A DNA stretch of 64,000 bases, from positions 682,001 through 746,000 of the forward strand of contig JANVFP010000016.1 of assembly GCA_027919835.1 (NCBI GenBank). The letters run 5' to 3'. The first letter of the stretch is position 1, and each line of letters begins with the position of its first letter. The position numbers were made by a program, and so were the translations under genes. The notes beneath the pieces are model-generated. The model ran no database searches and had not been told where the DNA came from. It saw nothing but the letters and a program-made list of their open reading frames with translations. The DNA is from Lentinula raphanica. Taxonomy: Eukaryota > Basidiomycota > Agaricomycetes > Agaricales > Omphalotaceae. Of this stretch, positions 33,288 through 45,143 are shown piece after piece.

Positions 33288-34264
33288 TTACTCTTGATAT
33301 GGATAACCTAACTTCGGTTGATCTTTACGACGCCATAACTTCTTTCTGTTGATGTTGAAGAACTCAATTATAGGAACATAAACGAAGAAACTGACAACAT
33401 ACTTCTTCTTAGTGGGTACATGTTCAGCGAAGACTTCGACACAGTGTTGCGCCTTGAATTCGCGGATGAAACGAGGATCCCTGAACGGAAAGGTTGTGAG
33501 GAGAACAAGACGATCAGAGTGTCTATCACTGCACACCAGAGTTCGCTTGCGATGCCAAGATCCTTGCAGCATCTCATGATAGCATTACTTTTGCAAGCTT
33601 CGGTCGCGGTGGGTATACCGGAAGGGTCAAAGTATTCTTGCTCGCCTCGAGCTATAGCCACTAAACTGTACAAAAAGAGTGAGTAACGAAGAAGAGTAAT
33701 CAACCGTTCGTGCGTACCGTCCTTGACAGACAAGAGCGTATTCCCTACTGACCACTTTCGGTCCTACGTTTGTTTCCGTTCGAGGAGCAAGTCCCCAACC
33801 TCCAGGCCCGAAAGCTTTGTTGAGAATTCGTCTGTATTTAATTTCAGGCAAATATATCATTCCATCTTTAAAGTCAGTATCAGCATGAGTACGAAGCATG
33901 AATGAAAACCGCGCGTACCCGGCTTGATTTCAACGTCTAAAGGATTCACCGGGGCCATAAGAACATCTGCAACTTCCTTGGAGAACGCCTGTTCAGAGAG
34001 ACCGTGATAACTCTTGGACCAGTCCGTCCTCCCATCATCGAATTGAGCAGCGATACCACTTGGAGGAGGGATTTCCGAAGCTACTTGGAATTCTTCTTTC
34101 TTGACCGTTTCGGTTTCAGTAGACGTCTCCGTGGCGTACCCAGCCTTTCTCGGTTTGCAGGTTGTGACTGGAGTCCGATATGCAAGTGAGGCAAGGCCAG
34201 TAGAGCCTCGAGCTGTCCGCGCCGCTGCTCGTGCACTGAGAAGTATTCGGCTTGTGAAGCTCAT
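33288..34264 (-). CDS. MGM101: Mitochondrial genome maintenance protein Mgm101
   Basis: Minus-strand gene. Exon 1 is 33919-34264 and the second begins at 33865; at least four exons. I chose the ATG at 34264 because it opens an Arg/Ser-rich, acid-free mitochondrial presequence ([20 protein letters not shown]); a frame extension upstream is less presequence-like. The core matches Mgm101: [66 protein letters not shown] and [20 protein letters not shown], ending [15 protein letters not shown]. Mgm101 is a Rad52-type single-strand annealing protein of mitochondrial nucleoids, needed for mtDNA repair and inheritance. Confidence 0.95.
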
Positions 34265-35165
34265 GATGAGCTTGTGAGGAGAATTGTGGAAGCGCAAATT
34301 TCGATTGAAGTTCGGGTCAGGTGATTTGTGATGGCGACATCATCGCGCCGTACATGACCACACACTGCACAGGCCTGAGGCTACCGATACTCATCTGCAC
34401 GAAGATGCACCAGTAAGTACTCATCCTAAAGTCTGACAAAATGGAGAACTAGAAATAACAGCAGCGACTATGTACGTGTTAAGGTTCCTGGTTTCTTATC
34501 TTCCAAGGTTCAAGTTCTCTCAAGTAACCTGGCACCAAGTTGCTCGTGCTAACGTAGAACATGTAAAATCGTCAAATCCGCATTCACTATTCCTAACGTG
34601 TTTGCACGTATAGCGCGTTCAGGTCTGTTCCTTACAACGCTGCGTGAAAACATTGAATGTACAGTATCATTGAAGAGAGTGGTATACCATGATAATGTTA
34701 CCTATATAAACGGGAATGCCACCGATCTGTCTGAACGAGCTCTGAAAGGAGAATAAATCAAGTGAAACACTCCTTTACACAGCCATTGCTTGAGAACCTT
34801 CGTAATGTCAACCTCTACTACACTCTCCCATGATCTTGGTGGCATGAGGGAGGGGCAAGAGAGTTAAATCATCACGATGACCGGGGTCTCTCCTCAAGAT
34901 CTTTGATGGAGATGTCGTATACGGTATAAGGCGAATGCACCACCAATCATCTCAGCTTCATAGATCTTTGTTCGACATAACCAAGGTCATGAGATGAGTT
35001 TCGCGCAAACATATGTGGACCGTCAGCCTCGGGTGAGAAGATATCAAGTATCGTCCTGAAACACACTCAAGATATGTATGATGACTGTAGTAGAGATAGC
35101 AAAACTCACTCGCAGATACCCAGGTGCAAGCGTTATAGTCAGATTGGAACTCCATGGAGATGGAT
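34265..35165. other. Intergenic, no supported gene
   Basis: Upstream region of MGM101 and downstream region of the next minus-strand gene. Some sequence near 34960-35150 could be a further 3' exon of that gene, since a donor-like GTAAGC follows GCCACC at about 35184, but I could not confirm it. Confidence 0.4.
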
Positions 35166-36257
35166 TCACTCGCGATTGCTTACGGTGGCGTCCGTAATGT
35201 CTCCTCGGGTAGCGTGAGCGTATACAGCTGCGGGAGAGGATGAAGGTCCAAGTCCGTTTTCTAACTCTTTGAACTCTGCATCAGCTTCTGTAGCATAACC
35301 ATGTTCGCCCATTTTAAACCATGCTCGAGATGCGTATGACAATCCCCTCGCAGTCAATCTTGACCCAATCCACTGTGCCAACGAAACCCCTGGAACGAGG
35401 CCCATGACGTCTTTCACGTCCCAAAAATCTCTGTGGTGGGTTATGCGGCCTTGTTCGTTGAAGGAAAGGCGAGTGATAATGCGGAGTTTAAGATGAAACG
35501 GTGAAGGAACGGTCAGTGATGTTCCAGGTATAGGAAGAGAAGGATGGATAGGATGTGAGGAAGGTCTTTGGGAAGTCGGGGTGGGTGGACCTGATTCAGG
35601 GAACGAATTGAGTCGAGCTGGTGTGATTCCAGTGTCAGTATGTAAATCGGGAAAGACCAAGATGTTCAGCGTATGTTCGACGATGGTTTTGCGATGACCG
35701 TCTACATAGTTGTTCGATGTTTCAGTAAATAGAGACAAATGAAACAGAAGATATATACCAAAGCTTTCGGATTCACAAATATCATCAATTTCTGTCCAAG
35801 CTCTTAGTGCACGGATCCAAGGACTGCTCAAGTAGTCGGGAGCTTGCAAGCGGAAGAACGAATAGACTACAGCCAGCGGACGCGGAACATCAACAACACT
35901 CAATTGACGAGAGATTTGAAGGATATCAGTAAGCATTGTTCGCGAGGTGGTGGTTACCAGCGGGTTCTCGTACCTGAACATGTCGAAGATGGGTATACAG
36001 GCACATATAAAGGGGTAGATGTATAACTCACACTGGAGATAGAAAGAGGTCAGAGATCATTCTACTGCGGAGAACCATAGCTCACTTGCACTTGCTTCAT
36101 AGAATCGTTCAAGAACATCATACGAAGCACCATGCTCTCCGTAGACCAATTCACAGATTTCCAAGGATGTGGAGTTGAGAGAGGCGACAGATAGCGTAGA
36201 TTGCCCAGCCAAAGAGAGACGTTTGGACCTTTCGTCGTTGTCGTTGTCGTTCTTCAT
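35166..36257 (-). CDS. SnoaL/NTF2-like fold protein
   Basis: Minus-strand gene from the ATG at 36257. Exon 1 is 36086-36257; a predicted 1-nt exon is at 36032; exon 3 starts at 35973; a later intron (GTATAT...TATGTAG) precedes DGHRKTIVEHTLNIL. The N-terminus is low-complexity, then ICELVYGEHGASYDVLERFYEASA and YENPLVTTTSRTMLTDI give the start of a SnoaL/NTF2-like cone fold, with WTEIDDICES, HLKLRIITRLSFNEQGRIT and HHRDFWDVKDVMGLVPG following. Such proteins are widespread in basidiomycetes with unknown substrate. The frame between exon 1 and exon 3 cannot be joined by any single canonical intron I can find. The stop at 35166 is the simplest end but a 3' exon is possible. Confidence 0.7.
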
Positions 36258-39200
36258 GGTTGTTGTTGAAAGGTTGTTGAAGTTGAGATCCGGCTGTGAA
36301 ACGTGACTGAGCGGGATGCCGCTTTGCCGACGCTCCGAGCGCCGCTCTTGCTCATCCTTGCCTCAAACTCTCTTGTCCTCTCGTGTCTTCAAATTCTTTT
36401 GGCTGAATTCATCTGAGTTTTTCGGAAATTGCTACAAAGCTTTCTTCGTCAAGCCCCGCTGGCACCCTCTAACCTCAAAAATCGCTCTCTGAAGCCCAAA
36501 TGGTAGTGAATGTCAGCCAGGAGCCTGCCAAACGCACTCAAAGGCACCTTCCCGCACGTTTAGCTTTTCATGTATCCATGATGGACAGCGGGACATTATG
36601 CTCCCGTGTACTATATTATGTGGAGAAGAGTTAGGTCCATTCTTCCAACGCTAACTGATGCTTTGTGACTTGGCTCATACAAATTTCGAGGAATAGTATC
36701 TATCGTGTCAGCCTCCACTGATCCACATCTCGGACTTTTCTCGAGCTTAGGCTTTAGTGGGTACTAAAATCTTTGTTTTGCTGCACGAAACGCTAAGTAC
36801 TGCCTTTTCAGCCTCGATCGGCCAACAATGCCCCAACCCTGTGCAGATCATCATGCATGGATGATGATGATGATGCTACCGTATTCCGTCCGAGTTCGGA
36901 GTGCTTATTCCCGTCATTTCAAAACTCTTCGTGTTTGAGTCTTTTACTCGATTTTTGGTTAGTTGTATAACTCCAATGAGCGCTGGTACCGAAGTAAGTT
37001 TGAACTTGCTGCTTCATTAAGTGTCAATTAATGAGATCTATGACCGTCATGTTTAGAGATGTTTAGAGCAAGCATTGGTCGAGTTTTGCCTGTCATCTTC
37101 GAACTCCAACTTGAGGTCTGAGCTTTAGGTGCTTACTCAATTTAATACTGGTCTTCCCATCTAGACTCTGGCATTTCTCTTTGTGTTCGGTTCCTTCTAC
37201 GGAAAATGTCTCCCGCCAGATTCACTATCGATATACCAATCATCTGCCATAACCTGCCATCCGAGTCCGGTGTGCGAAGAGCCGTTCAGGGAAAAAAAAC
37301 ACCCACATTTTCAGACTACTATCTCACAGGTAATATTCACGCGAACTCCCCGACGAATCTGCCCACTTCTAGTCATTCGAATCTCGAATGCGTCGAGCCC
37401 ACAGCTCACTTGGAATATGACGAACACCGTGTCTATTGTGGAAGCACATCCAAGTCTCACGAGGAAGGGGCTGAAGCTTTTCACGTTCAAGCACCGACGT
37501 CGTGTGATAAAATCTTATCCCCTCTCCTTATTTTACGTACTGGCTTCGCAGTTCTCGAGTCCGGATGACACGGTGCTCAGAGCTACTTCTTGGGCGGGGC
37601 CGCGGGAGAGCGAGAAGCGAGAAGTCTTCCTCCTTCCAACCCAGAGCCATGGAATCTCACGCACTTGTCCAGGACGTCTTGTCAAATAAGACTCAGCGAA
37701 GCGCCGACGTACACATATCGAAGACTTTTCATGTATGACACCTCATATCATATGAGGTGAGGAAGTACTAGTCACTGTTCTGTTTGTCACCAAAATGGCT
37801 TTGACAGAGAATCTTTCGCGCTGAGTAGAAAGCTCCGTTCTTTGGAGTAGCATCTCAGATGAATAACCTGAGCAAGAATATAGTCAATATTTCGAGTTGA
37901 ATGTCCATCACGCTGTCTATTTTTGCCTGAGCTCTACAAGCTTTGGACGCTTCGGATAAAGCCTGGCAAATTCGCAGTAAAGTCGGTCACTCAAACTATC
38001 CCTGAAACGTTTGTGCAATTTGAACATAAACATGACCCGGGTATTCGTGGGTGCTGTGGGTGGAGTTTTCCATGCACAGGTCCGATTCCTTTTCCCAAAT
38101 GTAAGGATGAATATGTTCACTTCAGGTCAGATAATTTCGGTAAGTGAACACTGTCGATTGTGTGTTAGCACTGCGCTAAAAATTTGTATCCGCGAGGTCC
38201 TTGATTCACTACGGTGGGGCACTCTACATTAACTATCAGCTGATTGGCTACGCAATTGTAGACCAGTACGCCTTGAGGCTGCTTAAACCGTTTGCAGAAC
38301 CTGGTGTAACTCGGTATGTTCATGAAACTGTGGCTTATCGGATTTCAATGAGCATAATGGAGCCATAAACAGGTAACTGCTTGGTATTAGAAGCTGACCC
38401 ATGGATATCTCCCAGCATTACAATGGATATACGGCGCTGGTAGTGGGAAGCTCCAGCCCCTTCCCCCCTGAATAAAGCTTTACAGGGGTCCTATTCTGTT
38501 TGTTTTAACATTCAAATCTTTTTCAGATAACGAGCATGGAACTCGTTCTCTGCATATGATACACTGGCCGCCCGTAACTGTCTCGGCTTCACGAATAAGA
38601 CCTAGTACTTCGGGCTTCGCGGCGAGAAGCACATTTTGTGTGGGCGTTAGTACCTCAAAATGCATACTCAGTCTCAGCTTATTATATGACTCAATGAACG
38701 GTTGATCCAAGAAATTCGAGACTTCACTTCCAAGGACTAACTCCGAGCTCACCGCACTATTTCATCGGTCTCCGGCTCTCAAAATGGTCACGATAATACA
38801 TCGAATTGCGATTATTTACATACTGGATACGAGAAGTTGTTCTGTAGCCAATAGCCCACAGCGTCAAGACGCAGGCTTCTAGTAAGTCTCCATTGAAGCT
38901 TTCATCAGTCATACGGTTTATAACAGATTAGAATGTAGATCTTCATGATTCTTCGCAAGTAAATGATGGGACTTCAGACTGAAGCTGTGCAATGACGTCG
39001 TGACGGTATGGGCGCCTAGTTGCCTTTCTTTGGAAACACACGGCGGGGGCGCATCAATTTCAAACAATAACGAGCGAAGAAAGTGGAATATTCAACGAGC
39101 AGTATCTGCCACTGCTACTGACAGCAAGTTTGAATCCAAAGGAGCGAAGCACCTTTGGTACAATCTTCTAGCTCGAGTTATCAAAAAGAAGGTTGTGTTT

Positions 39201-41219
39201 GGGAGCGCCTCTCATGCTATTTCACGCGAGTCGATGACCCAATGCTCGTAGCATATACAATAGGAAACGAGAGCATTTACTACATCCTGGCCGTAAAGCA
39301 CAAGCTTCTGATCCCAGGCTTACTTAGTAGTAGTGAGAATGCTTGATTTAATTCAAAGCAGCGACCGCAGGCCAGAATTCAATGCGTCTGCCACTGAGTA
39401 ATCGATAACATCAGATAATAGATAGTGATAAATCTCTCTCTCGTTCTTCATGCTGCGAGCTCGCAGATGTTATTACAGCTGGATTTGAGAACGAAATTCG
39501 GTAATCATTGACTTCCCTCGGATCTACTTTATATTACCTACAGCTACTAATAACACCAAGCTCTCCTCCCGAGCCAGAGGTGCTGTTAACTTGCTGATTC
39601 AACCCCCAAGCTGTTATAGCGCAATGGCCCCCTGTCAGTCGGACATTCAACGAAGCGCCGCCACAGCCTAGTGCGGGAAGGACGTAGTCGGAGACGGTCA
39701 CGATGTCTAAGCCGGATACTTTTGTCCGCATATAGACGCAGGAACTATGAGCCTGATTTTAAAGAGAGTTCAAGCCAAGAAGCCACCGTGTGATTCCGAC
39801 GTATGCCCCACCCCGAGCCCCGGGTGTCCTGAGATGTGCATACGGACTTGGTAAATTCGGAAATACTAGGGATTACTACTAGTGCGAGCGAGCTCAAGAG
39901 AGGATTAGTCTCTTAGCATGGAAATAACTCAACCTCCGACTACGATAGTACTGAGCTCAACATACATTGTAGCATTCTGCCTTGTCCTGTCAAATGTGCA
40001 TGGTCGATTAATCAAGCGACGGAAGAATCCGAGAGGAATTTGGATATCTAGGTAAAATGCGACTGGTGCTCGAAAGGTATTTCCAACTTTGCTATCAGTC
40101 CCGGTGCCGACTGACACATTGCACGCTCTGTTCTTAGTCAAGATTGTCTAGCTTCTGGTCTTATAGCTTCTAAGTAAGGTCTACAAGATCTAGACAACTA
40201 TGTAAGTAATAGTACACTATGAGCTCGAGGCGTTGGAGCAGTATCGGTTCATTTAGGCCTGTCCAGAAACCATAGCATGATACCATTGCGATTGCCACTC
40301 GTTATCAAGAGGGGGATACTGGACTGGCAGACCTGACGAGATGGAGCTCCCAAGCCCTCCAATTCCCACTCCTCAGGTACCCCTACGCTACCAGCTTGCA
40401 TGATAGGTCAACCTGAGGTACAACGGTTGTTCTTGATCGTTTGCTTTGCAGCTTGATTGAAACATGGCAGTGTAGCAAGAAACTGAGGGTTTATGTAAAG
40501 GACCTCTCCAACAAGTTTCGTCGCATTGGTCTCTAGTTCAAACAGGCTGCCATCTATCAGTTCTGCAGCGGTACCCTGGAGTCTCACTTGAGGTGATATC
40601 TAGGAACCAACGGGGCTTTGTGTCGCCGTGTAGTATGAGCTTTAAAGGCTGTATGAACTCTCTGTTACAAACATATAGGTTCTTGGACATATTACCGTGT
40701 TATCAGAGCATTCACTATTGCATGACTTAGCTGGAACGGTTTGGAGGCAACTTGAATAGTCCCTCGGGAAAGCTATTCATATGTATTTTCGAACTCAGAA
40801 GCAAAAGAGAAGAGACTATGTACATAAAGGATTCTGGAAAGACGGTGTCAAAGCAATTATATTAAACACTCCCGACACGCTTTACTGGCACGGCACCTAG
40901 GAGCGCTCGGAGTCACAGTTCACTGACTTGTCGGGCACAGGTCGGTAGTACATGAGCGGCTGTTGAATCAATGAAGGATCTCAGTCTGGTGTATGTGGGT
41001 ATTACATTCGGGGTTCATGTTTGTATCCCTCGGAACTGGAACTTGGAAAACACTGAGAGAAGAGGAAACTTCTTGTGGAAGGACGCGCGTATGTAGGACT
41101 TGCAGAGAATTGAATGGCTTACAGTAACGTTTGGTGAACAGCAGGAATTTAACGGGTTCACTGTGCGAGTTTTGTCGCAGATGCATTGAGCCAGATATAT
41201 GAGGTGGATGGTCATTTGT
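36258..41219. other. Long gene-poor stretch
   Basis: Nearly 5 kb in which no frame shows a recognisable domain, a plausible start and a splice chain together. Weak candidates I looked at and did not promote: a minus-strand frame at 38480-38752 with a CIICRERVPC patch but no ATG, and a 65-codon ATG frame at 39534-39731. A short ATGATG run occurs near 36850. No terminal repeats of a mobile element were seen. Confidence 0.4.
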
Positions 41220-42395
41220 TCACTGGAAATCTAGACGAATAGATTTTTTGAGTTAAGAGACACGAGATAGTAAACGTACACTGTTTTGACTACTTGGTAC
41301 ACCCGAAAAACATATAAGTTATGACGAGATCAAGAGTTACAACATACTGGCACAACAAGGGTTACATACAGCAAGACGAGAACGACAGCAAGAACAAGGA
41401 ACATATACAGAAATAAAACACAAAAAAGTGTGGCCTGATAGATTTTTTGTGGGCGCAGGAAAGAACTTCTCTAAAACAAAGGTCAGAAGTCAGACCGGGA
41501 GCAGAAACAACAGCAAAGCAGAGGAATCAAAGGCAAACTAACAACGATGTGAACAAAAAACCAGAACGAGTAAAATGAGTTCCGGCCTCTACTCATATGA
41601 TATGATTACAACACCACAGAACTGATGTGAAAAGCGAAAGAAAAACGAGATGAAGCCGAACGGAACACAGGAAGAAGTCTTGTGAACGAGAGAAGTTTGC
41701 ACAAACAGAGGGCGAACGACGCCTAAATAAATGAAGAGAGTGAATAGTTCGTATATTCACCTGAGAAAACGGAGAAAACCCAGGCTCGTTTGTGTGTGGC
41801 GCGGTTGATAAGGGAACGAGAGAGGGAAGGCAAAAATGAAAACGAAGAAAATGACAGAAAGAACCTTTGCGTAAGTGTAGGTGGAAGGGAGGTGTTGGTT
41901 TCGCAGAAATGGAGAGGACCAATGAAGGCAAAGGGACGGCAACGGTGAACGCGGAAAGCAAAAGGGAGACAGAAAGGAAGCAATAACAGATAATAGATAG
42001 TGGATAGAAACGAAGGGATATGAGATCGGCCGACGAGATGAGATGAAAGATCAATTGGGCTGTGGGTGAGATCGAACAAAGGGAAGGCCATAAGGATGAG
42101 GGGAGGCAACAGCGGAATGGAGGATTGTATAACTTCCTCGTAGAATCTAGTATGAAGAAAAGTGGAGGTGTTGCGCATAATCTTAGCAATAAATAAGAGA
42201 GAGCAACAGAGCGAAGTGAACGAAGGGACAATAAAGATATGCGCATCCAACAAATGCTAAGAAAAAATATACATACGGAGTCCAAAGCTCGGTTTAAGAT
42301 TGTCATCGTCCAATTTTTTGTTCGCGAAACTTTTGAGGTATCGAGTATGAGCAGAGTCTGGTGTAGCGATAGATACCGCGAATTTCACGCAGTCA
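41220..42395. other. Purine-rich (plus strand) stretch downstream of a minus-strand gene
   Basis: About 1.1 kb strongly enriched in A and G on the plus strand, hence CT-rich on the minus strand, beginning just past the stop at 42396. It yields long Ser/Leu/Phe-rich frames by composition alone. It could be a long 3' UTR of the regulator locus or a CT-rich promoter for an unseen minus-strand transcript. Confidence 0.4.
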
Positions 42396-43441
42396 TTAGA
42401 CCCTCTCATCATTCAAGATGGAAGGATCCAAAGTTTGGTTCGAACGAACCTCAGAATCATGCTTGAACCCCATATGCATCTCACTCATCGACCCACTTAC
42501 ACTACCCAACACATCACCACCATCGCCCTCAACCTCAGGCAATGGCACATGCACCGAGCGAACAGAGTTCAAGATCGAAGACGCACGCGACGAATGCGCC
42601 GAGCTCGCAGAGCTGGTCGAGTAAGCAGACGACACCGACCCACTTCGTTCACGAGCAGGATATAACATCCTCAGATCCCTTTCCTCCCTCGAAGCATTCA
42701 AATACGCCTCATACGGCGTGCTTATCGTGTAGGCTTTATTGCGTGCGCCGCCTCCAGATCCGATAGGCGCGAGAAGGTCCCTACCGAACGAAGGCGACCT
42801 CGTCATCGTCTTCGCGTTATTCGCAGAGTCTGGGCTGCTCAGAATCTCAACCGAGGCAGAGTAAGCAGACGATGGGGTCTCTAGTAGAGTGTTAGTGCTT
42901 CCGTTCGAGCTAGATCCAGCGGATAGCTGAGCGTCTGCGAGTGGACTAGGGATCATGTTTCCTGGCGAGCCGAGATGGGGGGAGCCTAGATGTGGAGATG
43001 CGAGGTGAGAAGAGCCCAAGTAGGGTGAGTTGGTAGCGCTGAGTGGGAGCGGAAGCGAGTGTGGAGTGGGTGGATGAGGTGAGGGCGATATGGAGGTAGA
43101 GTTGTATGAAGAGTTGTTGTACGAATCTTCGTAAGTATCCGGATACGCTATTTCCGGGTCCTTGTTAATGTATTCGATATACTCGCCGTTACTATATTCG
43201 ACACTATCATTGCTGTGGGTGCGGTATTCTGCGATATCCGAGAGCGGTGCGTTGGGTAATCTGATACCTACCGAGTTCAACGGCGGCGAAGGTGAGTTGG
43301 TAGATGCAAAGTCATTGCTGTTGTACCCAGAGTTCAAACCTGAGTGCGGTGGTTGAGGAGATAAGGAAGGCAATTGTTGGTGACCGAGCATTCCTGCAGG
43401 CGAGTTGTAGCCGGAGTTATTTGCAGAGCTGTAGATTGAGG
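42396..43441 (-). CDS. Ser/Pro/Asn-rich exon next to the GATA gene (5' end unresolved)
   Basis: Open from an acceptor-like GATATAG at 43442 to a TAA at 42396. The first in-frame ATG is at 43391 (MLGHQQLPSLSPQPP), which alone would give 331 residues. Coding-like sequence extends upstream of that ATG (SIYSSANNSGYNSPAG) to the acceptor. The protein is low-complexity and transactivator-like: NSGYNS repeats, LASPHLGSPHLGSPG, SSAYSTSSASSAHSS and a conserved-looking patch KAYTISTPYEAYLNASREER. No domain is recognised. It may be a separate gene starting at 43391 behind a CT-rich leader, or an alternative 3' exon of the GATA gene, which lies just upstream on the same strand. Confidence 0.5.
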
Positions 43442-43772
43442 CTATATCACACGAAAGAGAACAGGATAATCAGCATTTTGATTGACACACGGCGCAGACA
43501 GTAAACACAAAGAGAGAGGGATATAATGATACAGAAAAAATACATGTTCGCGTTTGGATGAAATGGAAAGAAAAAAATCACAGAAAGATAGCCGACAAAT
43601 ATAGTAATAAATACTTTATGTACGTGGGGCAAAGGAGGAAAAATAGCACAAGGAGAACGAAAAAGAATGAAGGGGAATGGGATGGATGCAGGTATAATGG
43701 TGATTTTTGGTATTCTGAAGCAATAGATTCTGGTTTCTTCTTTTCTTCTCTAAGATTTAGCAATACAAGGTC

Positions 43773-45143
43773 CTAAGTCGATGCCCTTTTGGTTGGTGTC
43801 GATTCCTCGGGAATGATGGGAGGAAGCTTCAAGTCGTAGTGAGTGGTATCGGGCGGGGAAGCTGATGAGTGAGATTGATGATAAGGTGACGCAGGTTGTT
43901 GGTGATATGGCGAACCTCCTCCATGGGTGTAAGGAGAGCCGTACAGTTCAGCAGGCGAACCGAACGTAGGCGAGTCGGTAGGAGGCGAGGAAGTCACGTA
44001 TCCACTGGACGGAACGAATGACGAGTCGTACGAGTATTGGGCTTCGTGCTGAGGCGGGTACAGTTGAGGTTGTTGGGCTGGTTGCAGGAGAAACCGGAAA
44101 GATGTTGGCAAATTGTACGAAGATAACAAAAAGACAAGAAAAAACAACAAAAAATGGGGAAAAAAGGGTAGGTAGGTTAAGAAGAGAAGCTCACCATTGT
44201 CATCCCAATCACTGCCAGAACCAGCACTACTAGAGACGCTGCTTCGTCTGTTGCCCCCAATCCTGCCAAGATTGACATCGACGCTTTCCTTCTTCACCAG
44301 GCTCTTTCCTGGGCTTTTTGGGCTGGTCTTTTGGCTTCCGCCGGTGCTACCGTTCGAAAGCGAGTTTTTACGCGACTTGCCACCAGCTCTGAGCTCGTCA
44401 AAGCGAAGCGGCCTTGGTCGAAGATGGGTACGTTCGTACAAGCCACACTTGTTGCAAACGATTTTGCCTGGGTTGAGTGTACTCCGTCGCCAGGAAGGTG
44501 GCTCCGTCGTATGGCAGTTGAAGCACCGTCGGCGAAGGTACTGAGTCTCTTTGCTCGCAGCATCGTCGGTATGTTGAATTGGCATAACGGGTTGCATGTG
44601 GCCATAGGGACCCATAGGCATACCGGGCATACCACTCATTCCACCCATTCCTGGGGCTGGCAACATCCCGGAGGACGGCGGGCCGTAATGATGGTGGTGT
44701 GGCGATTGGTGCTGCTGCTGAAGGTACGGGTTGTGAGGAGGAGGGTAGTACGCTGCCGGTCCGGACGGACCGTGCGATGGCACAACATACGACTCTTCGT
44801 AGTTGTCGTACGAAGGAGGATAGGAAGGCGCATCATGACGAACATAGGGAAAGGTGGCGCGACGAGGCATGGTTGGGTGAGAAGTAGTTGGTGGCATTTG
44901 TGGGTGTTGCGGCTGGTGTTGTTGTTGAAGTTGTTGTTTACCGTACTCCTCTTCGCGGCCATAGAGTTCTTGGAGGAGACTACCTCGGTAGCCAGATGGA
45001 GCACCAGCATTGGCCTCATCGTCGTATATCTGAGTGGGGGAAGGATAAGCAGGATCGGCCCGTGGCGATGGAGTGCGTGGGGCAGAAGAATCCGAGTAGG
45101 ACGTGTAACCGTCAAAGGAGAGCGTGTCCATGTCAGAGAGCAT
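43773..45143 (-). CDS. GATA-type zinc-finger transcription factor
   Basis: Two exons on the minus strand, 44195-45143 and 43773-44077, with a 117-nt intron (GTGAGC...ACCAG), give 417 residues. The start MLSDMDTLSFDGYTSYSD is Ser/Asp-rich. A Pro/His/Gln/Tyr-rich region follows, then one GATA finger: CFNCHTTEPPSWRRS, then CNKCGLYERTHLRPRP (Cys-X2-Cys-X18-Cys-X2-Cys). A Ser/Lys-rich linker and a C-terminal region with YDLKLPPIIPEES complete it. A single C-X2-C-X18 finger is the fungal nitrogen- and development-regulator type; Schizophyllum and Coprinopsis use relatives in fruiting. It acts in the nucleus on GATA-core sites. Its own upstream region is long and gene-free, typical of a heavily regulated gene. 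Confidence 0.9.
   Translation of the reverse strand: MLSDMDTLSFDGYTSYSDSSAPRTPSPRADPAYPSPTQIYDDEANAGAPSGYRGSLLQELYGREEEYGKQQLQQQHQPQHPQMPPTTSHPTMPRRATFPYVRHDAPSYPPSYDNYEESYVVPSHGPSGPAAYYPPPHNPYLQQQHQSPHHHHYGPPSSGMLPAPGMGGMSGMPGMPMGPYGHMQPVMPIQHTDDAASKETQYLRRRCFNCHTTEPPSWRRSTLNPGKIVCNKCGLYERTHLRPRPLRFDELRAGGKSRKNSLSNGSTGGSQKTSPKSPGKSLVKKESVDVNLGRIGGNRRSSVSSSAGSGSDWDDNGELLFLTYLPFFPHFLLFFLVFLLSSYNLPTSFRFLLQPAQQPQLYPPQHEAQYSYDSSFVPSSGYVTSSPPTDSPTFGSPAELYGSPYTHGGGSPYHQQPASPYHQSHSSASPPDTTHYDLKLPPIIPEESTPTKRAST

Noticed and set aside
37183..37689. 168-codon plus-strand frame
   Set aside because: It starts at GTG, has no domain, and a second overlapping frame is equally open, so it is probably chance.
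41593..42306. Minus-strand 237-codon Ser/Leu/Phe-rich frame
   Set aside because: Its composition follows directly from the purine-rich plus strand. No ATG-based domain, intron or motif supports it.
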